A stretch of 64,000 nt of DNA from Roseovarius pacificus (GCF_900142665.1 NZ_FRBR01000001.1:434001-498000); one strand, 5' to 3'. Shown: positions 28,802 to 38,298, counted from the stretch's first letter. Made by a program: numbers and translations. The notes: generated by a model not told the origin, from the sequence alone.

Positions 28802-30466
28802 ATGATCGGTTACGTGCTTTTGAGCCTGCTCGGCATCGGTGCTGCGGCGGGTATTATTATTGGTCTCGATGACGATAACGACGACGAAACCTTTTTCCGG
28901 CCCTTCGTTCCCGGCGGGGACGATCCGGCAGAGGAGCCGGACGAGATAACGACCGGCACGGAAGATGACGACATCCTGACCGGCGATGACGACGGTTCGG
29001 TGATCGAGGCGCGGGCCGGCGACGATACCGTCGAAGGCGGCGCCGGAATCGATCGGCTCAGCGGCGAAGACGGCGATGACCGGCTGAGCGGCCTTGCAGG
29101 CGACGACGCGCTGGCCGGTGGCGACGGAAACGACAGCCTTTTTGCCGATGACGGCACCGACCTGGCCTTTGGCGGCGCCGGAGATGACCTGATCTGGGGC
29201 GGGTCGGGCGACGACCTGCTCGTCGGCGGCGCGGGCGAGGACACCATGAACGGCTCGACCGGCGCGGATGTCCTGATCGGCACGCAGACCGACCTTGGCG
29301 AGGGCACCGTGGCCGATATCGAGGCCCAACTCGCCGCCTCCGGCGAAACCGACCCCGCGGCGGCGCTTCTGGCATCTCTTGCCATCGGCGGCGCAGGCAG
29401 CGACGGCGATGCCGGGGACGTGATGAACGGCGGCTATGGCAACGACAACCTGATCATCGGCAGCGACGATTCGGCCACCGGCGGCGCGGGCTCCGACAGC
29501 TTCGGCCTCGGCGACTGGATTCAGGCGGGCCGCGCGGCGGAAATCACCGATTACGACCCGGAATCCGATCAGATCGCCTTCAACTATGACGCGGCGGACA
29601 ACGTGCCCGAACTGACCGTCACCGACGACGGATCGGGCAATGCCCTGATCCGGATGAACGGCGAAACCGTGGCCAGCGTTCAGGGCGCGGCGGGCAATCT
29701 GACCGCGGACGATATCGCGCTGGTGAGCTACAGCGCCGAGGCCGATACCGGCCAGGCCGTCACCGGCACGGACAATGCCGAAAGCATCGAAACCACGCCC
29801 AACGACGATCTGGTCGAGGGCGAAGGCGGCAACGACACGATCAGCGGTCTGGCGGGCAACGATATCCTGCGCGGCGGCACCGGCGACGACGAGATCGACG
29901 CTGGCGACGGCGATGACCGGGTCTTCGGCAACGAGGGCGCCGATACCGTCCTTGGCGGCGCAGGCGACGATTTCATGCGCGGCAGCGCCGGTAACGACCT
30001 GCTGATCGACGGCGACGGCGCCGACACCTTCCACGGCGACACCGGCGACGACACCATCTTCGGCAGCGGTTTCGGCGATCCGTCGGCCCCCGACCTGTCG
30101 GCCGACACCGACACCACCGGCGACCTGATCGACGGCGGCACCGGTAACGACACGCTCTATTTCGGCTTTGACGACACCGTCACCGGTGGCACGGGGGCCG
30201 ACAGCTTTGTCACCACTGATGCCATCGCGGGCGACAATGCCCCGGTGATCACCGATTTCGACAATGCCGAGGACGCGCTGATCGTCTCGACCGCTGCGGG
30301 CGCGCCCCCATCCATCGCCATCGCCTACAGCCCCGGCGCCACCGCCACCGAGGGCGACGCCACCGTCCTGCTGGACGGTGTGGCCGTCAGCGTGGTTCAG
30401 GGCGTCGGCACCGGCTTTACCGCCGCCAATGTCCAACTGACCCCGCGCGCGGCGGCCACGCCCTGA
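28802..30466 (+). CDS. RTX calcium-binding repeat protein, two-module form
   Basis: 554 aa. A short N-terminal membrane segment (YVLLSLLGIGAAAGIIIGL) is followed by an acidic stretch and two units. Each unit has RTX GGxGxDxL repeats (about residues 55-150 and 330-430) and then a GDxxxGGxGND...TGGxGxDSF...ITDxD module ending in a beta-rich tail. The second unit looks like a duplication of the first and of the C-terminal half of the preceding gene. The start at 28802 was chosen for the GGGGGA element and the hydrophobic N-terminus; upstream in-frame sequence is AT-rich and lacks protein character. Function unknown. Confidence 0.75.
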   Translation: MIGYVLLSLLGIGAAAGIIIGLDDDNDDETFFRPFVPGGDDPAEEPDEITTGTEDDDILTGDDDGSVIEARAGDDTVEGGAGIDRLSGEDGDDRLSGLAGDDALAGGDGNDSLFADDGTDLAFGGAGDDLIWGGSGDDLLVGGAGEDTMNGSTGADVLIGTQTDLGEGTVADIEAQLAASGETDPAAALLASLAIGGAGSDGDAGDVMNGGYGNDNLIIGSDDSATGGAGSDSFGLGDWIQAGRAAEITDYDPESDQIAFNYDAADNVPELTVTDDGSGNALIRMNGETVASVQGAAGNLTADDIALVSYSAEADTGQAVTGTDNAESIETTPNDDLVEGEGGNDTISGLAGNDILRGGTGDDEIDAGDGDDRVFGNEGADTVLGGAGDDFMRGSAGNDLLIDGDGADTFHGDTGDDTIFGSGFGDPSAPDLSADTDTTGDLIDGGTGNDTLYFGFDDTVTGGTGADSFVTTDAIAGDNAPVITDFDNAEDALIVSTAAGAPPSIAIAYSPGATATEGDATVLLDGVAVSVVQGVGTGFTAANVQLTPRAAATP

Positions 30467-30532
30467 CGCACAAGCAAAAGGCGCGACCCCCGCTGGCCGC
30501 GCCCACATGTCCGGCGACGTTGCGCGCCGCCC

Positions 30533-31312
30533 TCAGCGCCCTTCGTATTTCGCCGGGCGCTTTTCGAGAAACGCCACCACGCCTTCCTTGAAATCGCGCG
30601 TCGTCCCGCAAATGCCCTGCGATTTGGCCTCGAGGTCCAGCTGCCCGTCGTAATCGTTGCTCCAGCTCTGCCGGATCGCCTGTTTCAACTGCGCGTAGGC
30701 CACGGTCGGCCCCTTGGCCAGATGCGCCGCCCGCGCCTGCCATCTGGCCTCGAACCCGTCATCGGCCACCGCCTCCCAGATCATGCCCCAGTCGCTGGCT
30801 TGCCGGGCGCTCACCGGCTCGGCGAACAGGGCCGCCCCCATCGCCTTGGCCGCCCCCATCTGGCGCGGCAGCCAATAGGTGCCCCCGGCATCCGGGATCA
30901 GCCCGATCCGCGTAAAGGCCTGTAGGAAATAGGCGCTCTCGGTGGCGATCACCACATCGGCGGCCAGCGCCAGATTGGCCCCCGCCCCGGCAGCGGCGCC
31001 GTTCACCGCGCTGATCGTCGGGATCGGGCATTCGCCAATGGCGCGCAGCATGGGTTCGTACTCGTCGCGCAGCACACGTTCCAGGTCCAGATTGGCGGCA
31101 TTGCCGCCATCGCTCAGATCCTGCCCCGAGCAAAAGCACCTGCCAATGCCCGTCATCACCAGCACCCGCGCCGATTTCCCCGCCACGCCAACGGCATCGG
31201 TGATCTCGGCGCGCATCTGGGTGTTGAGCGCGTTCATCTTGTCCGGGCGGTTCAGCCGCAGAACGGCAACGCCGTCCGCAATCTCCAGCGTGATGGTCTG
31301 ATAGTCTGTCAC
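30533..31312 (-). CDS. Enoyl-CoA hydratase/isomerase family protein
   Basis: 259-aa crotonase-fold protein. The oxyanion-hole segments are GRCFCSGQDL (about residues 56-65) and NGAAAGAGANLALAAD (about 104-119), and the late region reads FTRIGLIPDAGGTYWLPR. The shape and C-terminus resemble PaaG-type 2-(1,2-epoxy-phenylacetyl)-CoA isomerase, but no other phenylacetate genes are nearby, so the substrate stays open. GTG start at 31312. It lies 80 nt downstream of ccmH in the same direction. Confidence 0.85.
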   Translation of the reverse strand: MTDYQTITLEIADGVAVLRLNRPDKMNALNTQMRAEITDAVGVAGKSARVLVMTGIGRCFCSGQDLSDGGNAANLDLERVLRDEYEPMLRAIGECPIPTISAVNGAAAGAGANLALAADVVIATESAYFLQAFTRIGLIPDAGGTYWLPRQMGAAKAMGAALFAEPVSARQASDWGMIWEAVADDGFEARWQARAAHLAKGPTVAYAQLKQAIRQSWSNDYDGQLDLEAKSQGICGTTRDFKEGVVAFLEKRPAKYEGR

Positions 31313-31392
31313 CGGGCCTGTCCCCCTGCATCCTGTTGCGATTTGCGGCGATCAAACCCGATTTCGCCCGGCAGGGAAAGCAGAACGGCGCG

Positions 31393-31851
31393 TCAGTCCT
31401 TCATGATCTCGCGCAGGCGCTCGGCCTCCTGATCGCTCAGCGGCTCAAGCCGGCCTTCCTCGGCCCGTTCCCGGCGGCGCAGATAGGTCCAGCCCAGACC
31501 GGCCCCCACCAGCAGCATCGCAGGCCCCGCCAGCCACAGCACGAGGTTCGATCCCGTCGCCCGCGGATTCAAAAGCACATATTCACCATAGCGATCCACG
31601 ATGAATTCCACGACCTCATCGTCGCTGTCCCCCGCGACCAGACGCTCCCGCACCAGCAGCCGCAGATCGCGCGCCAGCCCGGCATTGGAATCGTCGATGC
31701 TTTCGTTGCGGCACACAAGACAGCGCAGCCCGGCGGAAATATCGCGCGCGCGCTGTTCGAGTTGCGGGTCGTCCAGCACCTCGTCGGGCTGCACCGCCCA
31801 GACCGGCGCGGCCAGCAGGCACAGGGCAAGGCTCAGGATCAGGCGTTTCAT
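31393..31851 (-). CDS. ccmH: Cytochrome c maturation protein CcmH
   Basis: Thiol protein that keeps the CXXCH cysteines of apocytochrome c reduced and hands it to CcmF in the periplasm. The 152 aa have a signal peptide (cut near VWA-V), the redox motif LRCLVCRN with C44 and C47, and one C-terminal membrane anchor (about residues 100-122). Its ATG overlaps the ccmF stop by 4 nt, so it is translated with it. Confidence 0.95.
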   Translation of the reverse strand: MKRLILSLALCLLAAPVWAVQPDEVLDDPQLEQRARDISAGLRCLVCRNESIDDSNAGLARDLRLLVRERLVAGDSDDEVVEFIVDRYGEYVLLNPRATGSNLVLWLAGPAMLLVGAGLGWTYLRRRERAEEGRLEPLSDQEAERLREIMKD

Positions 31852-33818
31852 TCGGCGGGCACTCCGGCGGCGGGGGTGGATTTGCGCGCACCGGCCGCCA
31901 CGCGATAGCGCCGGTCGCTCAGGCTCAGCGCGCCGCCGATCGCCATCAGGATCGACCCGCCCCAGATCCAGTTTGCCAGCGGCTTGTGATAGGTCCGCAC
32001 GGCCCAGCCGCCATTGTCCTGCGGATCGCCGATGACGACATAGACATCCCGCAGGAACCCGTTATCCAGCGCCGCCTCGGTCGTCGGCATCCCGGCCACC
32101 GGGTAGAATCGTTTTTCCGGCTGCAAGGTCGAGATCACACTGCCGCCGCGCGACAGGATCATATCCGCCTGCGTGGCCTCATAGTTCGGTCCCTTGATCT
32201 CCCGCACCGCATCCAGCGTGACGGTATAGCCCGCCAGATCGAGGCTTTCGCCCACCTGCAACACGCGGATATCCTCGGCCTCCCAGGCCATGACCCCGGC
32301 AACCCCGGCCATGGTCACCCCCAGACCGGCATGCGCCACCGCCTTGCCCCAGTCGGCGCGCGGCAGGCGCGTCAGACGGCTCAGGCGGTTTTCGCCGCGC
32401 CCGGTGCGGCTCCACAGATCCACCGCCGCGCCGGAAATCAGCCATGCCCCCAGAAACAGCCCCACAGGGCCAAGCGCGCTGCGCCCGGTCTGCATCGCAA
32501 AGGCCAGCGCCCCCACCGCCACGGCCAGCAGGAACGCGCCGCGCAAGGGCCGGATGACGCGCGCCAGATTGCCCCGTTTCCACGGCAGCATCGCCCCCAC
32601 CGGCAGGATCAGCCCAAGCGCCACCATGAAGGGCGTAAAGGCCATGTTGAAGAACGGCGCCCCGACCGACAGCTTGCGATCGAACGCCATTTCACTGACC
32701 AGCGGCCAGATCGTGCCGACGAACACCACGAAGGCGGCGACCGCCAGCAGCACATTGTTGATCACCAGCACCGATTCCCGGCTGACCAGCGAAAACACCC
32801 CCTTGGCCTGCAACACGTTGCCCCGCGCGGCGAACAGCGTCAGCGCGCCCACCATGAAGACCGCGAGGATCAGCAACAGGAACACGCCCCGCTCGGGGTC
32901 GCTGGCAAAGGCATGGACCGAGGTGATCACCCCCGACCGGGTGATGAACGCCCCCACCATCGAAAAGCCGAAGGCGATGATCGCAAGCAGGATCGTCCAG
33001 CTTTTGAGGCTCTCGCGCTTTTCCACCACGATGGCCGAATGCAACAGCGCGGCGGCGATCAGCCACGGCATGAAACTGGCGTTTTCCACCGGGTCCCAGA
33101 ACCAGAATCCGCCCCAGCCCAGCTCGTAATAGGCCCACCAGCTTCCCAGCCCGATCCCGACGGTCAGGAAAATCCACGCCGCCAGCGTATAGGGCCGCAC
33201 CCAACGGCCCCACGCCGCATCCACGCGCCCCTCGATCAGGGCCGCCACGGCAAAGGAAAACGTCATCGAAAGCCCGACATAGCCCAGGTACAGGAACGGC
33301 GGATGGAAGGCCAGGCCGGGGTCCTGCAACAGCGGGTTCAGGTCCTGCCCGTCAAAGGGCGGCACGCCCATCCGCAGGAACGGGTTGGACGTGAACAGGA
33401 TAAAGGCAAAGAACGCCACGCCGATCATCGCCTGCACCGACAGCACCCGCGCCTTCAGCGTCGGCGGCAGGTTGCCCCCGAACCACGCGGCGAACGCCCC
33501 GAACAGGGTGACGATCAGCACCCATAACAGCATCGACCCCTCGTGATTCCCCCAGACGCCGGTGATCTTGTAGAGCATCGGCTTGGCCGAATGGCTGTTC
33601 ACCGTCACCAGCCGCACCGAGAAATCCGAGGTGACAAAGGCATAGGTCAGCGCGGCAAAGGCCGTCGCGGTCAGCAGGAATTGCACATTCGCCGCCGGTT
33701 CCGCCACGGCCATCCAGCCGGGCCAGCGTTTATGCGCCCCCACAAGGGGCACGACCGCCTGAACGCAGGCAACGAAGAAGGCGAGGACGAGGGCAAAGTG
33801 GCCGAGTTCTGTAATCAT
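31848..33818 (-). CDS. ccmF: Cytochrome c haem lyase CcmF
   Basis: Large inner-membrane protein that attaches haem delivered by CcmE to apocytochrome c. 656 aa with about 14-15 hydrophobic segments. The haem-handling WWD region (GSWWAYYELGWGGFWFWD) lies near residues 220-240, and KITGVWGNHEGS near residue 90 is conserved in the family. The ATG at 33818 (MITELGHFAL) fits the family N-terminus; the same frame continues upstream without protein character. It lies in the same direction as the holin gene, 75 nt upstream of it in the transcript. Confidence 0.95.
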   Translation of the reverse strand: MITELGHFALVLAFFVACVQAVVPLVGAHKRWPGWMAVAEPAANVQFLLTATAFAALTYAFVTSDFSVRLVTVNSHSAKPMLYKITGVWGNHEGSMLLWVLIVTLFGAFAAWFGGNLPPTLKARVLSVQAMIGVAFFAFILFTSNPFLRMGVPPFDGQDLNPLLQDPGLAFHPPFLYLGYVGLSMTFSFAVAALIEGRVDAAWGRWVRPYTLAAWIFLTVGIGLGSWWAYYELGWGGFWFWDPVENASFMPWLIAAALLHSAIVVEKRESLKSWTILLAIIAFGFSMVGAFITRSGVITSVHAFASDPERGVFLLLILAVFMVGALTLFAARGNVLQAKGVFSLVSRESVLVINNVLLAVAAFVVFVGTIWPLVSEMAFDRKLSVGAPFFNMAFTPFMVALGLILPVGAMLPWKRGNLARVIRPLRGAFLLAVAVGALAFAMQTGRSALGPVGLFLGAWLISGAAVDLWSRTGRGENRLSRLTRLPRADWGKAVAHAGLGVTMAGVAGVMAWEAEDIRVLQVGESLDLAGYTVTLDAVREIKGPNYEATQADMILSRGGSVISTLQPEKRFYPVAGMPTTEAALDNGFLRDVYVVIGDPQDNGGWAVRTYHKPLANWIWGGSILMAIGGALSLSDRRYRVAAGARKSTPAAGVPAE

Positions 33819-33893
33819 GGGCGCATGATACGCGTTTTCACCGTGGCGGGCCAACGGGATTCGGCACGCCGCGGTGATCACATTGTCGCGGGG

Positions 33894-34481
33894 TCAGCGG
33901 TCGCGCCGGGTGTCGCGCCGCCGCCACTCCGCCAGCGCCGGGTTGTTTGCCGGGCGCACCGCCTCCAGCACCGTGCGCGCATCCGGGCCGGGATCGGCCA
34001 CGCCGGGGCTGTCCGCGCGCAGGCTCTCGAGCCGGGACAGATTCTCCACCACCGCCGGTGTCTGCGCCAGCGTGCGCACGACCGAGCGCTGGAACTCCTG
34101 CCCTTTCAACTGATGCCGCGCCCCGAAATAAAAGCTCACGATCGCGCCCAGCAGCCACCACAGCGGCTCGGGCACCAGCGCGATTCCCTGCATCCGCGCG
34201 GCAAACCATACCGGGTCGACCATCGCGGCCACGAACAATCCCAGAGTCCCAAGCGCCAGCGCCGGGCGCGGCACCCGGTTCAGCCCGTCCATGACCCGGT
34301 CGAACCGGCCGCGCGGCGGCTGGCCGAACTCGGCGCCGAACTGGTCCACCGCCGCCGCGCGCTGTTCGCTCTCGCGCGCCGCCCCGGCCTCGGCGTTTTC
34401 GCGAAACACTTCGGCGGTCTGCGCCACCACGTTGCGCCCGTCGCCGAAGAACAATGTCACGATCCGCTCGATCATCCCCAT
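33894..34481 (-). CDS. GTA-type 3-TM holin family protein
   Basis: 195 aa with two to three hydrophobic segments in the middle (ALALGTLGLFVAAMVDPVWF and PLWWLLGAIVSFYFGARH) between charged ends, matching the three-TM holin family (PF11351) known from gene transfer agents. In Rhodobacter capsulatus such a holin and an endolysin outside the main GTA cluster release GTA particles by lysing producer cells. The start overlaps the endolysin stop by 10 nt. No full CtrA site (TTAA-N7-TTAA) is seen upstream. Sited inside the ccm cluster. Confidence 0.75.
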   Translation of the reverse strand: MGMIERIVTLFFGDGRNVVAQTAEVFRENAEAGAARESEQRAAAVDQFGAEFGQPPRGRFDRVMDGLNRVPRPALALGTLGLFVAAMVDPVWFAARMQGIALVPEPLWWLLGAIVSFYFGARHQLKGQEFQRSVVRTLAQTPAVVENLSRLESLRADSPGVADPGPDARTVLEAVRPANNPALAEWRRRDTRRDR

Positions 34482-35083
34482 GCCGCCACCCTTTCACGAA
34501 AGTCCTGTTCGCTCAGATGAAACCGGGGCGAAATGAAGTCCTCGGCCCGCCTGATCCAGCCCCCCTTGCCGCCCGCGCGGGTGCGGGCGTATTTGCGGCT
34601 GGCGGGCCGCCGGTCGGCCAGGGCAAGGTAATAGTTGCGCCGCGCGATCCCGTAGGCATCGGCGATATGATCCGGCGCGCTGCGCGCCACCCGTTGCGCG
34701 ACGGCGATGGTTTGCGGCCCGATCACGCCGTCCACCGTCACCTCCTGCCCCATGTCGCGCAACAGCCGTTGCAGGATCTTCACCGCATTCGCCCCCGCGT
34801 TCACATACATGTCGAACACGCTGGCGCGCAGCACCGGGGGCAGCTCGTCAATGCGGGGGCGGTGGTAATACTGCGCGACAAAGATATCCTCGGCCTGCGC
34901 GCGGCTCAGGCGGCGCACATCCGCGACACCGACCGCCCCGTCGCCATCCAGATCCAGCCCAAGGCGGCGCATGGTGTGAATGGTGACGCCGTATTTCGTC
35001 GCCCCGCCCGGATCGTCCGGGTCATCCACGAATCCCCCCTCGCGGGCGATGATCTGTTTTGCGATATCCGATACGCTGAGCAT
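34472..35083 (-). CDS. GH108-family endolysin (N-acetylmuramidase type)
   Basis: 203 aa. The N-terminal GH108 domain has the EGG motif with probable catalytic E15 (AREGGFVDDPDDPGGATKYG), and a C-terminal peptidoglycan-binding domain follows (about residues 110-190, VDGVIGPQTI). There is no signal peptide, so it would need a holin, which is encoded next with a 10-nt overlap. The pair matches the GTA lysis cassette of R. capsulatus. An 84-nt gap separates it from ccmE. Confidence 0.85.
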   Translation of the reverse strand: MLSVSDIAKQIIAREGGFVDDPDDPGGATKYGVTIHTMRRLGLDLDGDGAVGVADVRRLSRAQAEDIFVAQYYHRPRIDELPPVLRASVFDMYVNAGANAVKILQRLLRDMGQEVTVDGVIGPQTIAVAQRVARSAPDHIADAYGIARRNYYLALADRRPASRKYARTRAGGKGGWIRRAEDFISPRFHLSEQDFRERVAAWG

Positions 35084-35167
35084 GATCCGGTCCTTCCTGC
35101 CGCATGACGGGGCAAGACTGACCGTGAAAGGTTAACGACTGGCTTGAACAGCGTGCGCAGCGTGCGC

Positions 35168-35638
35168 TCAGCTACCGCTGGCGTGCCCGTTATACTCGCC
35201 ACCCGGCTCCTGATAGACGCCCTGTTCCTTGAGCGCGTCCACCACTTCCTTGGGCATGTAATCCTCGTCGTGCTTGGCAAGAATCTCGGTGGCGCGGAAC
35301 ACCTCGCCGTCATAGGTGCCCATGCCGACCATGCCCTGGTTCTCCTCGAACAGGTCGGGCAGAACGCCCTTGTAGGTCACCGCCACGATAGCCCCGCCAT
35401 CGGTCACGTTAAAGCGGATTTCCTCGCCCTGCCCGCGCACAAGGCTGCCACCCTCGACCAGCCCGCCGATGCGGAACACCTCGGTCGGGCCGGGCGGTTC
35501 GGCAACGATTTCACTGGGCGAGCGGAAAAAGTTGATCCCGTCGCGCATCGCGTATCCGATCAGCGCCGTCGACACGATCAACGCCAGGGCGGTCACGGCG
35601 ATCACCTGCACCCTGCGTTTCTTCTTCAGCGATTTCAT
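35168..35638 (-). CDS. ccmE: Haem chaperone CcmE
   Basis: Carries haem in the periplasm from CcmABCD to CcmF. The 156 aa have one N-terminal membrane anchor (about residues 10-30) and an OB-fold. H123 in AKHDEDYMP is the residue expected to bind haem covalently, and Y127 is the conserved haem-contacting tyrosine. It is 18 nt downstream of argC. Its partners ccmF and ccmH lie further along, separated by the two lysis genes. Confidence 0.96.
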   Translation of the reverse strand: MKSLKKKRRVQVIAVTALALIVSTALIGYAMRDGINFFRSPSEIVAEPPGPTEVFRIGGLVEGGSLVRGQGEEIRFNVTDGGAIVAVTYKGVLPDLFEENQGMVGMGTYDGEVFRATEILAKHDEDYMPKEVVDALKEQGVYQEPGGEYNGHASGS

Positions 35639-35656
35639 GGCCTTGCTCCGATCAGA

Positions 35657-36685
35657 TCACGGGAATACCGGGGCCAGCATCAGACCTTCGGTTTCCTGAA
35701 TATCTAACATCAGATTGGCATTCTGCAATGCCTGTCCGCTGCTACCTTTTGTCAGGTTATCCAGCGCCGCGATCACGATGGTCTTGCCGGGGATACGGTC
35801 GGCCACCACGCCGATATGACAGAAATTGCTGCCCCGCACATGGCGCGTGCTGGGCGCCTCGCCCATCGGCAACAACTCGATGAACGGCTCGTCATCGTAT
35901 TGCGCGGCCAGCGCATCGTGAATCGCCCCGGCCTCGCCCCTGACATACCCTGTGGCCAGAATACCCCGGTTCGCCGGCACCAGGTGCGGCGTGAACTGGA
36001 TGCGCACATCCCGCCCGGCAATCGCGCTGAATTCCTGATCGAACTCGCCCAGATGCCGGTGCGTGCCGCCCACCGCATAGGCGTGATAGCCCTCGGACAG
36101 CTCCGCATGCAGCAGGTTTTCCCTGAGGCTGCGCCCCGCCCCGGACACCCCGCATTTCAGGTCGAGGATGATGTCCTCGAGGTCGATCACCCCGGCAGCG
36201 ATCAGCGGGCGCAGAAGATACTGCCCCGTCGCCGCGTTGCACCCCGTCCCGGCCACCAGCCGCGCGGCGCGGATCTCATCGCGGTAAAACTCGGTCAGGC
36301 CGTAAACCGCCTCCTTCTGCAATTCGACCGCCGCATGCGGATTGCCATACCATTTTTCATAAGCCGCCGGATCGCGCAGCCGGAAATCGGCGCTCAGGTC
36401 CACGATCCGCAGATCGCGCGGCAGGGCGCTGATCACCTCCTGGCTGGTCTTGTGCGGCAAGGCGCAAAAGCACAGGTCGATGTCCGCAAAGCCGATCTCG
36501 TCGATTGTCACCAGATCGGGCAGGTCCAGATGCCGCAGATGCGGAAACACCTGCGCCATGCCCTGCCCCGCCTTGGAATTCGCGCCCAAGGCCGCAATCT
36601 CCATTCCCGGATGGGTGGCGATCAGCCGGACAAGCTCGGCCCCGGTATACCCGCTGGCCCCCAGAATCGCGATTTTATGGCTCAT
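35657..36685 (-). CDS. argC: N-acetyl-gamma-glutamyl-phosphate reductase
   Basis: Third step of arginine synthesis, NADPH-dependent. The 342 aa start with the dinucleotide fold [12 protein letters not shown] and contain the catalytic cysteine in GTGCNAATG (about residues 145-153). It is preceded by GGAG close to the ATG. Its first 14 codons plus about 60 bp upstream are repeated, with about 80% identity, at 38194-38298, on the far side of the M20 gene. Confidence 0.96.
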   Translation of the reverse strand: MSHKIAILGASGYTGAELVRLIATHPGMEIAALGANSKAGQGMAQVFPHLRHLDLPDLVTIDEIGFADIDLCFCALPHKTSQEVISALPRDLRIVDLSADFRLRDPAAYEKWYGNPHAAVELQKEAVYGLTEFYRDEIRAARLVAGTGCNAATGQYLLRPLIAAGVIDLEDIILDLKCGVSGAGRSLRENLLHAELSEGYHAYAVGGTHRHLGEFDQEFSAIAGRDVRIQFTPHLVPANRGILATGYVRGEAGAIHDALAAQYDDEPFIELLPMGEAPSTRHVRGSNFCHIGVVADRIPGKTIVIAALDNLTKGSSGQALQNANLMLDIQETEGLMLAPVFP

Positions 36686-36747
36686 CTCCGCCCCCGATAT
36701 TGATCGGCCTGTGCCTACATGCTGGACACGCGATTGCCAAGAGCGGG
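36641..36747. repeat. argC 5'-end repeat, intact copy
   Basis: Start of argC (first about 14 codons) plus upstream DNA. It aligns with 38194-38298 over about 105 bp with roughly 80% identity and two or three small gaps, in the same orientation. Together the copies flank the M20 deacylase gene. Confidence 0.8.
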
Positions 36748-36889
36748 CAAAACCGCGCCAGCCCCCATTGCTTCACGACAGGACACAGGCTTTACTCCCG
36801 CGCAACACAGCAAGCGCAAATCACACCCGAGCGTCGGATCGGCCAATCGCGGCCCGCGATCCTCTCCGCCCCGGAAACAGGATACCCTC

Positions 36890-38179
36890 ATGCCCCTTTC
36901 CCAAGATCTCAAGGACACGATCGTCAAGGCGGTGAACGACGGGTTCGATGAACAACTCGACTTCACCCAAACCCTGATCCGTTTCCCCTCCACACGCGGG
37001 CAGGAGCACGAGATCGTCAAATTCATCACCGGTCAGATGGCCGACCGCGGATACCAGATCGACCAGTTCGACATGGACCGCACGGCCATCGAAAACCACG
37101 AAGGCGGCGGCAAATACAGCGACAGCCATTCCGACGCCCCCATCGTCGTGGGCACCCACCGGCCCCGGCAGGAACGCGGACGTTCGCTGATCCTGCAATC
37201 GCATGTCGATGTCGTCCCCACCGGCCCCGAGGACATGTGGAGCGCCCCACCGTTTGAGCCCCGTATCGAGGGCGACTGGCTCTATGGCCGGGGCGGGGCC
37301 GACATGAAGGCCGGTCAGGCGCAGATATTCTTTGCCCTCGATGCCCTGCGCCGCGCCGGGGTCGCCCCTGCCGCGCGGGTCCACCTGCAAACCGTGGTCG
37401 AAGAGGAATCCACCGGCAACGGCGCGCTGATGACCTATCTGCAAGGCTATACCGCCGATGCGGTCTTCATCCCCGAACCCGAAGAGGAAATGCTGGTGCG
37501 GGCCAATGTCGGCACGCTCTGGTTCCGGGTCGAGGTGCGCGGCACGCCGGTGCATGTGCGCGAGATGGGCAGCGGCGCCAACGCCATCGACGCCGCCTAT
37601 CGCGTGATCGCCGCGCTGCGCGAGATCGAGAGCGACTGGAACGCCGAAAAAGCCGCTCACCCGTTTTTCGAGGACGAGGACCACCCGATCAACCTCAATA
37701 TCGGCAAGATCGAAGGCGGAGACTGGGCCTCGTCGGTGCCCGCATGGTGCCGCTTCGATTGCCGCATCGCGCTCTATCCCGGCACGAAGGCCGCCGAGGC
37801 CGCGCAGGAGATCACGGACCGCATCGCCGCCTTCGCGGCGCAGGATTCCTACCTGTCCAAATCGCCGCCCACCGTCACGTTCAACGGCTTCTTTTCCGAA
37901 GGCTACGTGCTGGAGCCCGGCACCGAGGCCGAATCCGTCCTGCACTCCGCCCATCGCGGCGCCACCGGCGAGGATCTCAAATCCTTCGTCACGCCGGGCT
38001 ATCTCGATACCCGCGTCTACCAGCTCTACAATCGCATCCCGTCTCTGTGCTACGGCCCGAAATCCGAAAACATCCACGGCTTCGACGAACGCGTCAGCAT
38101 CGAATCGATCCGCCGCACGACCATCACCATGGCCCTCTTCATCGCCGAATGGTGCGGAACCGAGGCGCTCGGGGGGTAA
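36890..38179 (+). CDS. M20-family (ArgE/DapE-type) metallo-deacylase
   Basis: 429-aa zinc peptidase/deacylase. Metal-site motifs are QSHVDVVPTG (about residues 103-112), YGRGGADMKAG (about 131-141) and VVEEESTGNG (about 167-176). A dimerisation domain lies between about 205 and 320, and HGFDERVS near the C-terminus is also typical. Substrates of close relatives include N-acetylornithine and succinyl-diaminopimelate; here the substrate is not known, although it sits beside argC. The ATG at 36890 has AGGA 7 nt upstream. The gene is bracketed by duplicated argC start regions, suggesting insertion. Confidence 0.85.
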   Translation: MPLSQDLKDTIVKAVNDGFDEQLDFTQTLIRFPSTRGQEHEIVKFITGQMADRGYQIDQFDMDRTAIENHEGGGKYSDSHSDAPIVVGTHRPRQERGRSLILQSHVDVVPTGPEDMWSAPPFEPRIEGDWLYGRGGADMKAGQAQIFFALDALRRAGVAPAARVHLQTVVEEESTGNGALMTYLQGYTADAVFIPEPEEEMLVRANVGTLWFRVEVRGTPVHVREMGSGANAIDAAYRVIAALREIESDWNAEKAAHPFFEDEDHPINLNIGKIEGGDWASSVPAWCRFDCRIALYPGTKAAEAAQEITDRIAAFAAQDSYLSKSPPTVTFNGFFSEGYVLEPGTEAESVLHSAHRGATGEDLKSFVTPGYLDTRVYQLYNRIPSLCYGPKSENIHGFDERVSIESIRRTTITMALFIAEWCGTEALGG

Positions 38180-38193
38180 GGGAAATGTTAATG

Positions 38194-38298
38194 CCCGGTA
38201 TTCTCGCTGGCCCCGAGAACCGCGATTTTATGACTCTCCTCCGCCAGCGGTTTTATCGGCATGTGCCTGCTGCTGGAGGCGCCAGTGTCAAGAGCGGG
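38194..38298. repeat. argC 5'-end repeat, degenerate copy
   Basis: On the minus strand it still reads SHKIAVLGASENTG, against [14 protein letters not shown] in ArgC, then stops; the start codon is lost. The similarity extends about 60 bp upstream of the coding part. It is a remnant argC start on the far side of the M20 gene. Confidence 0.78.

Noticed and set aside
35084..35167. CtrA site before the GTA-type endolysin
   Set aside because: Only a single GTTAAC half-site is present; the TTAA-N7-TTAA pattern is absent.
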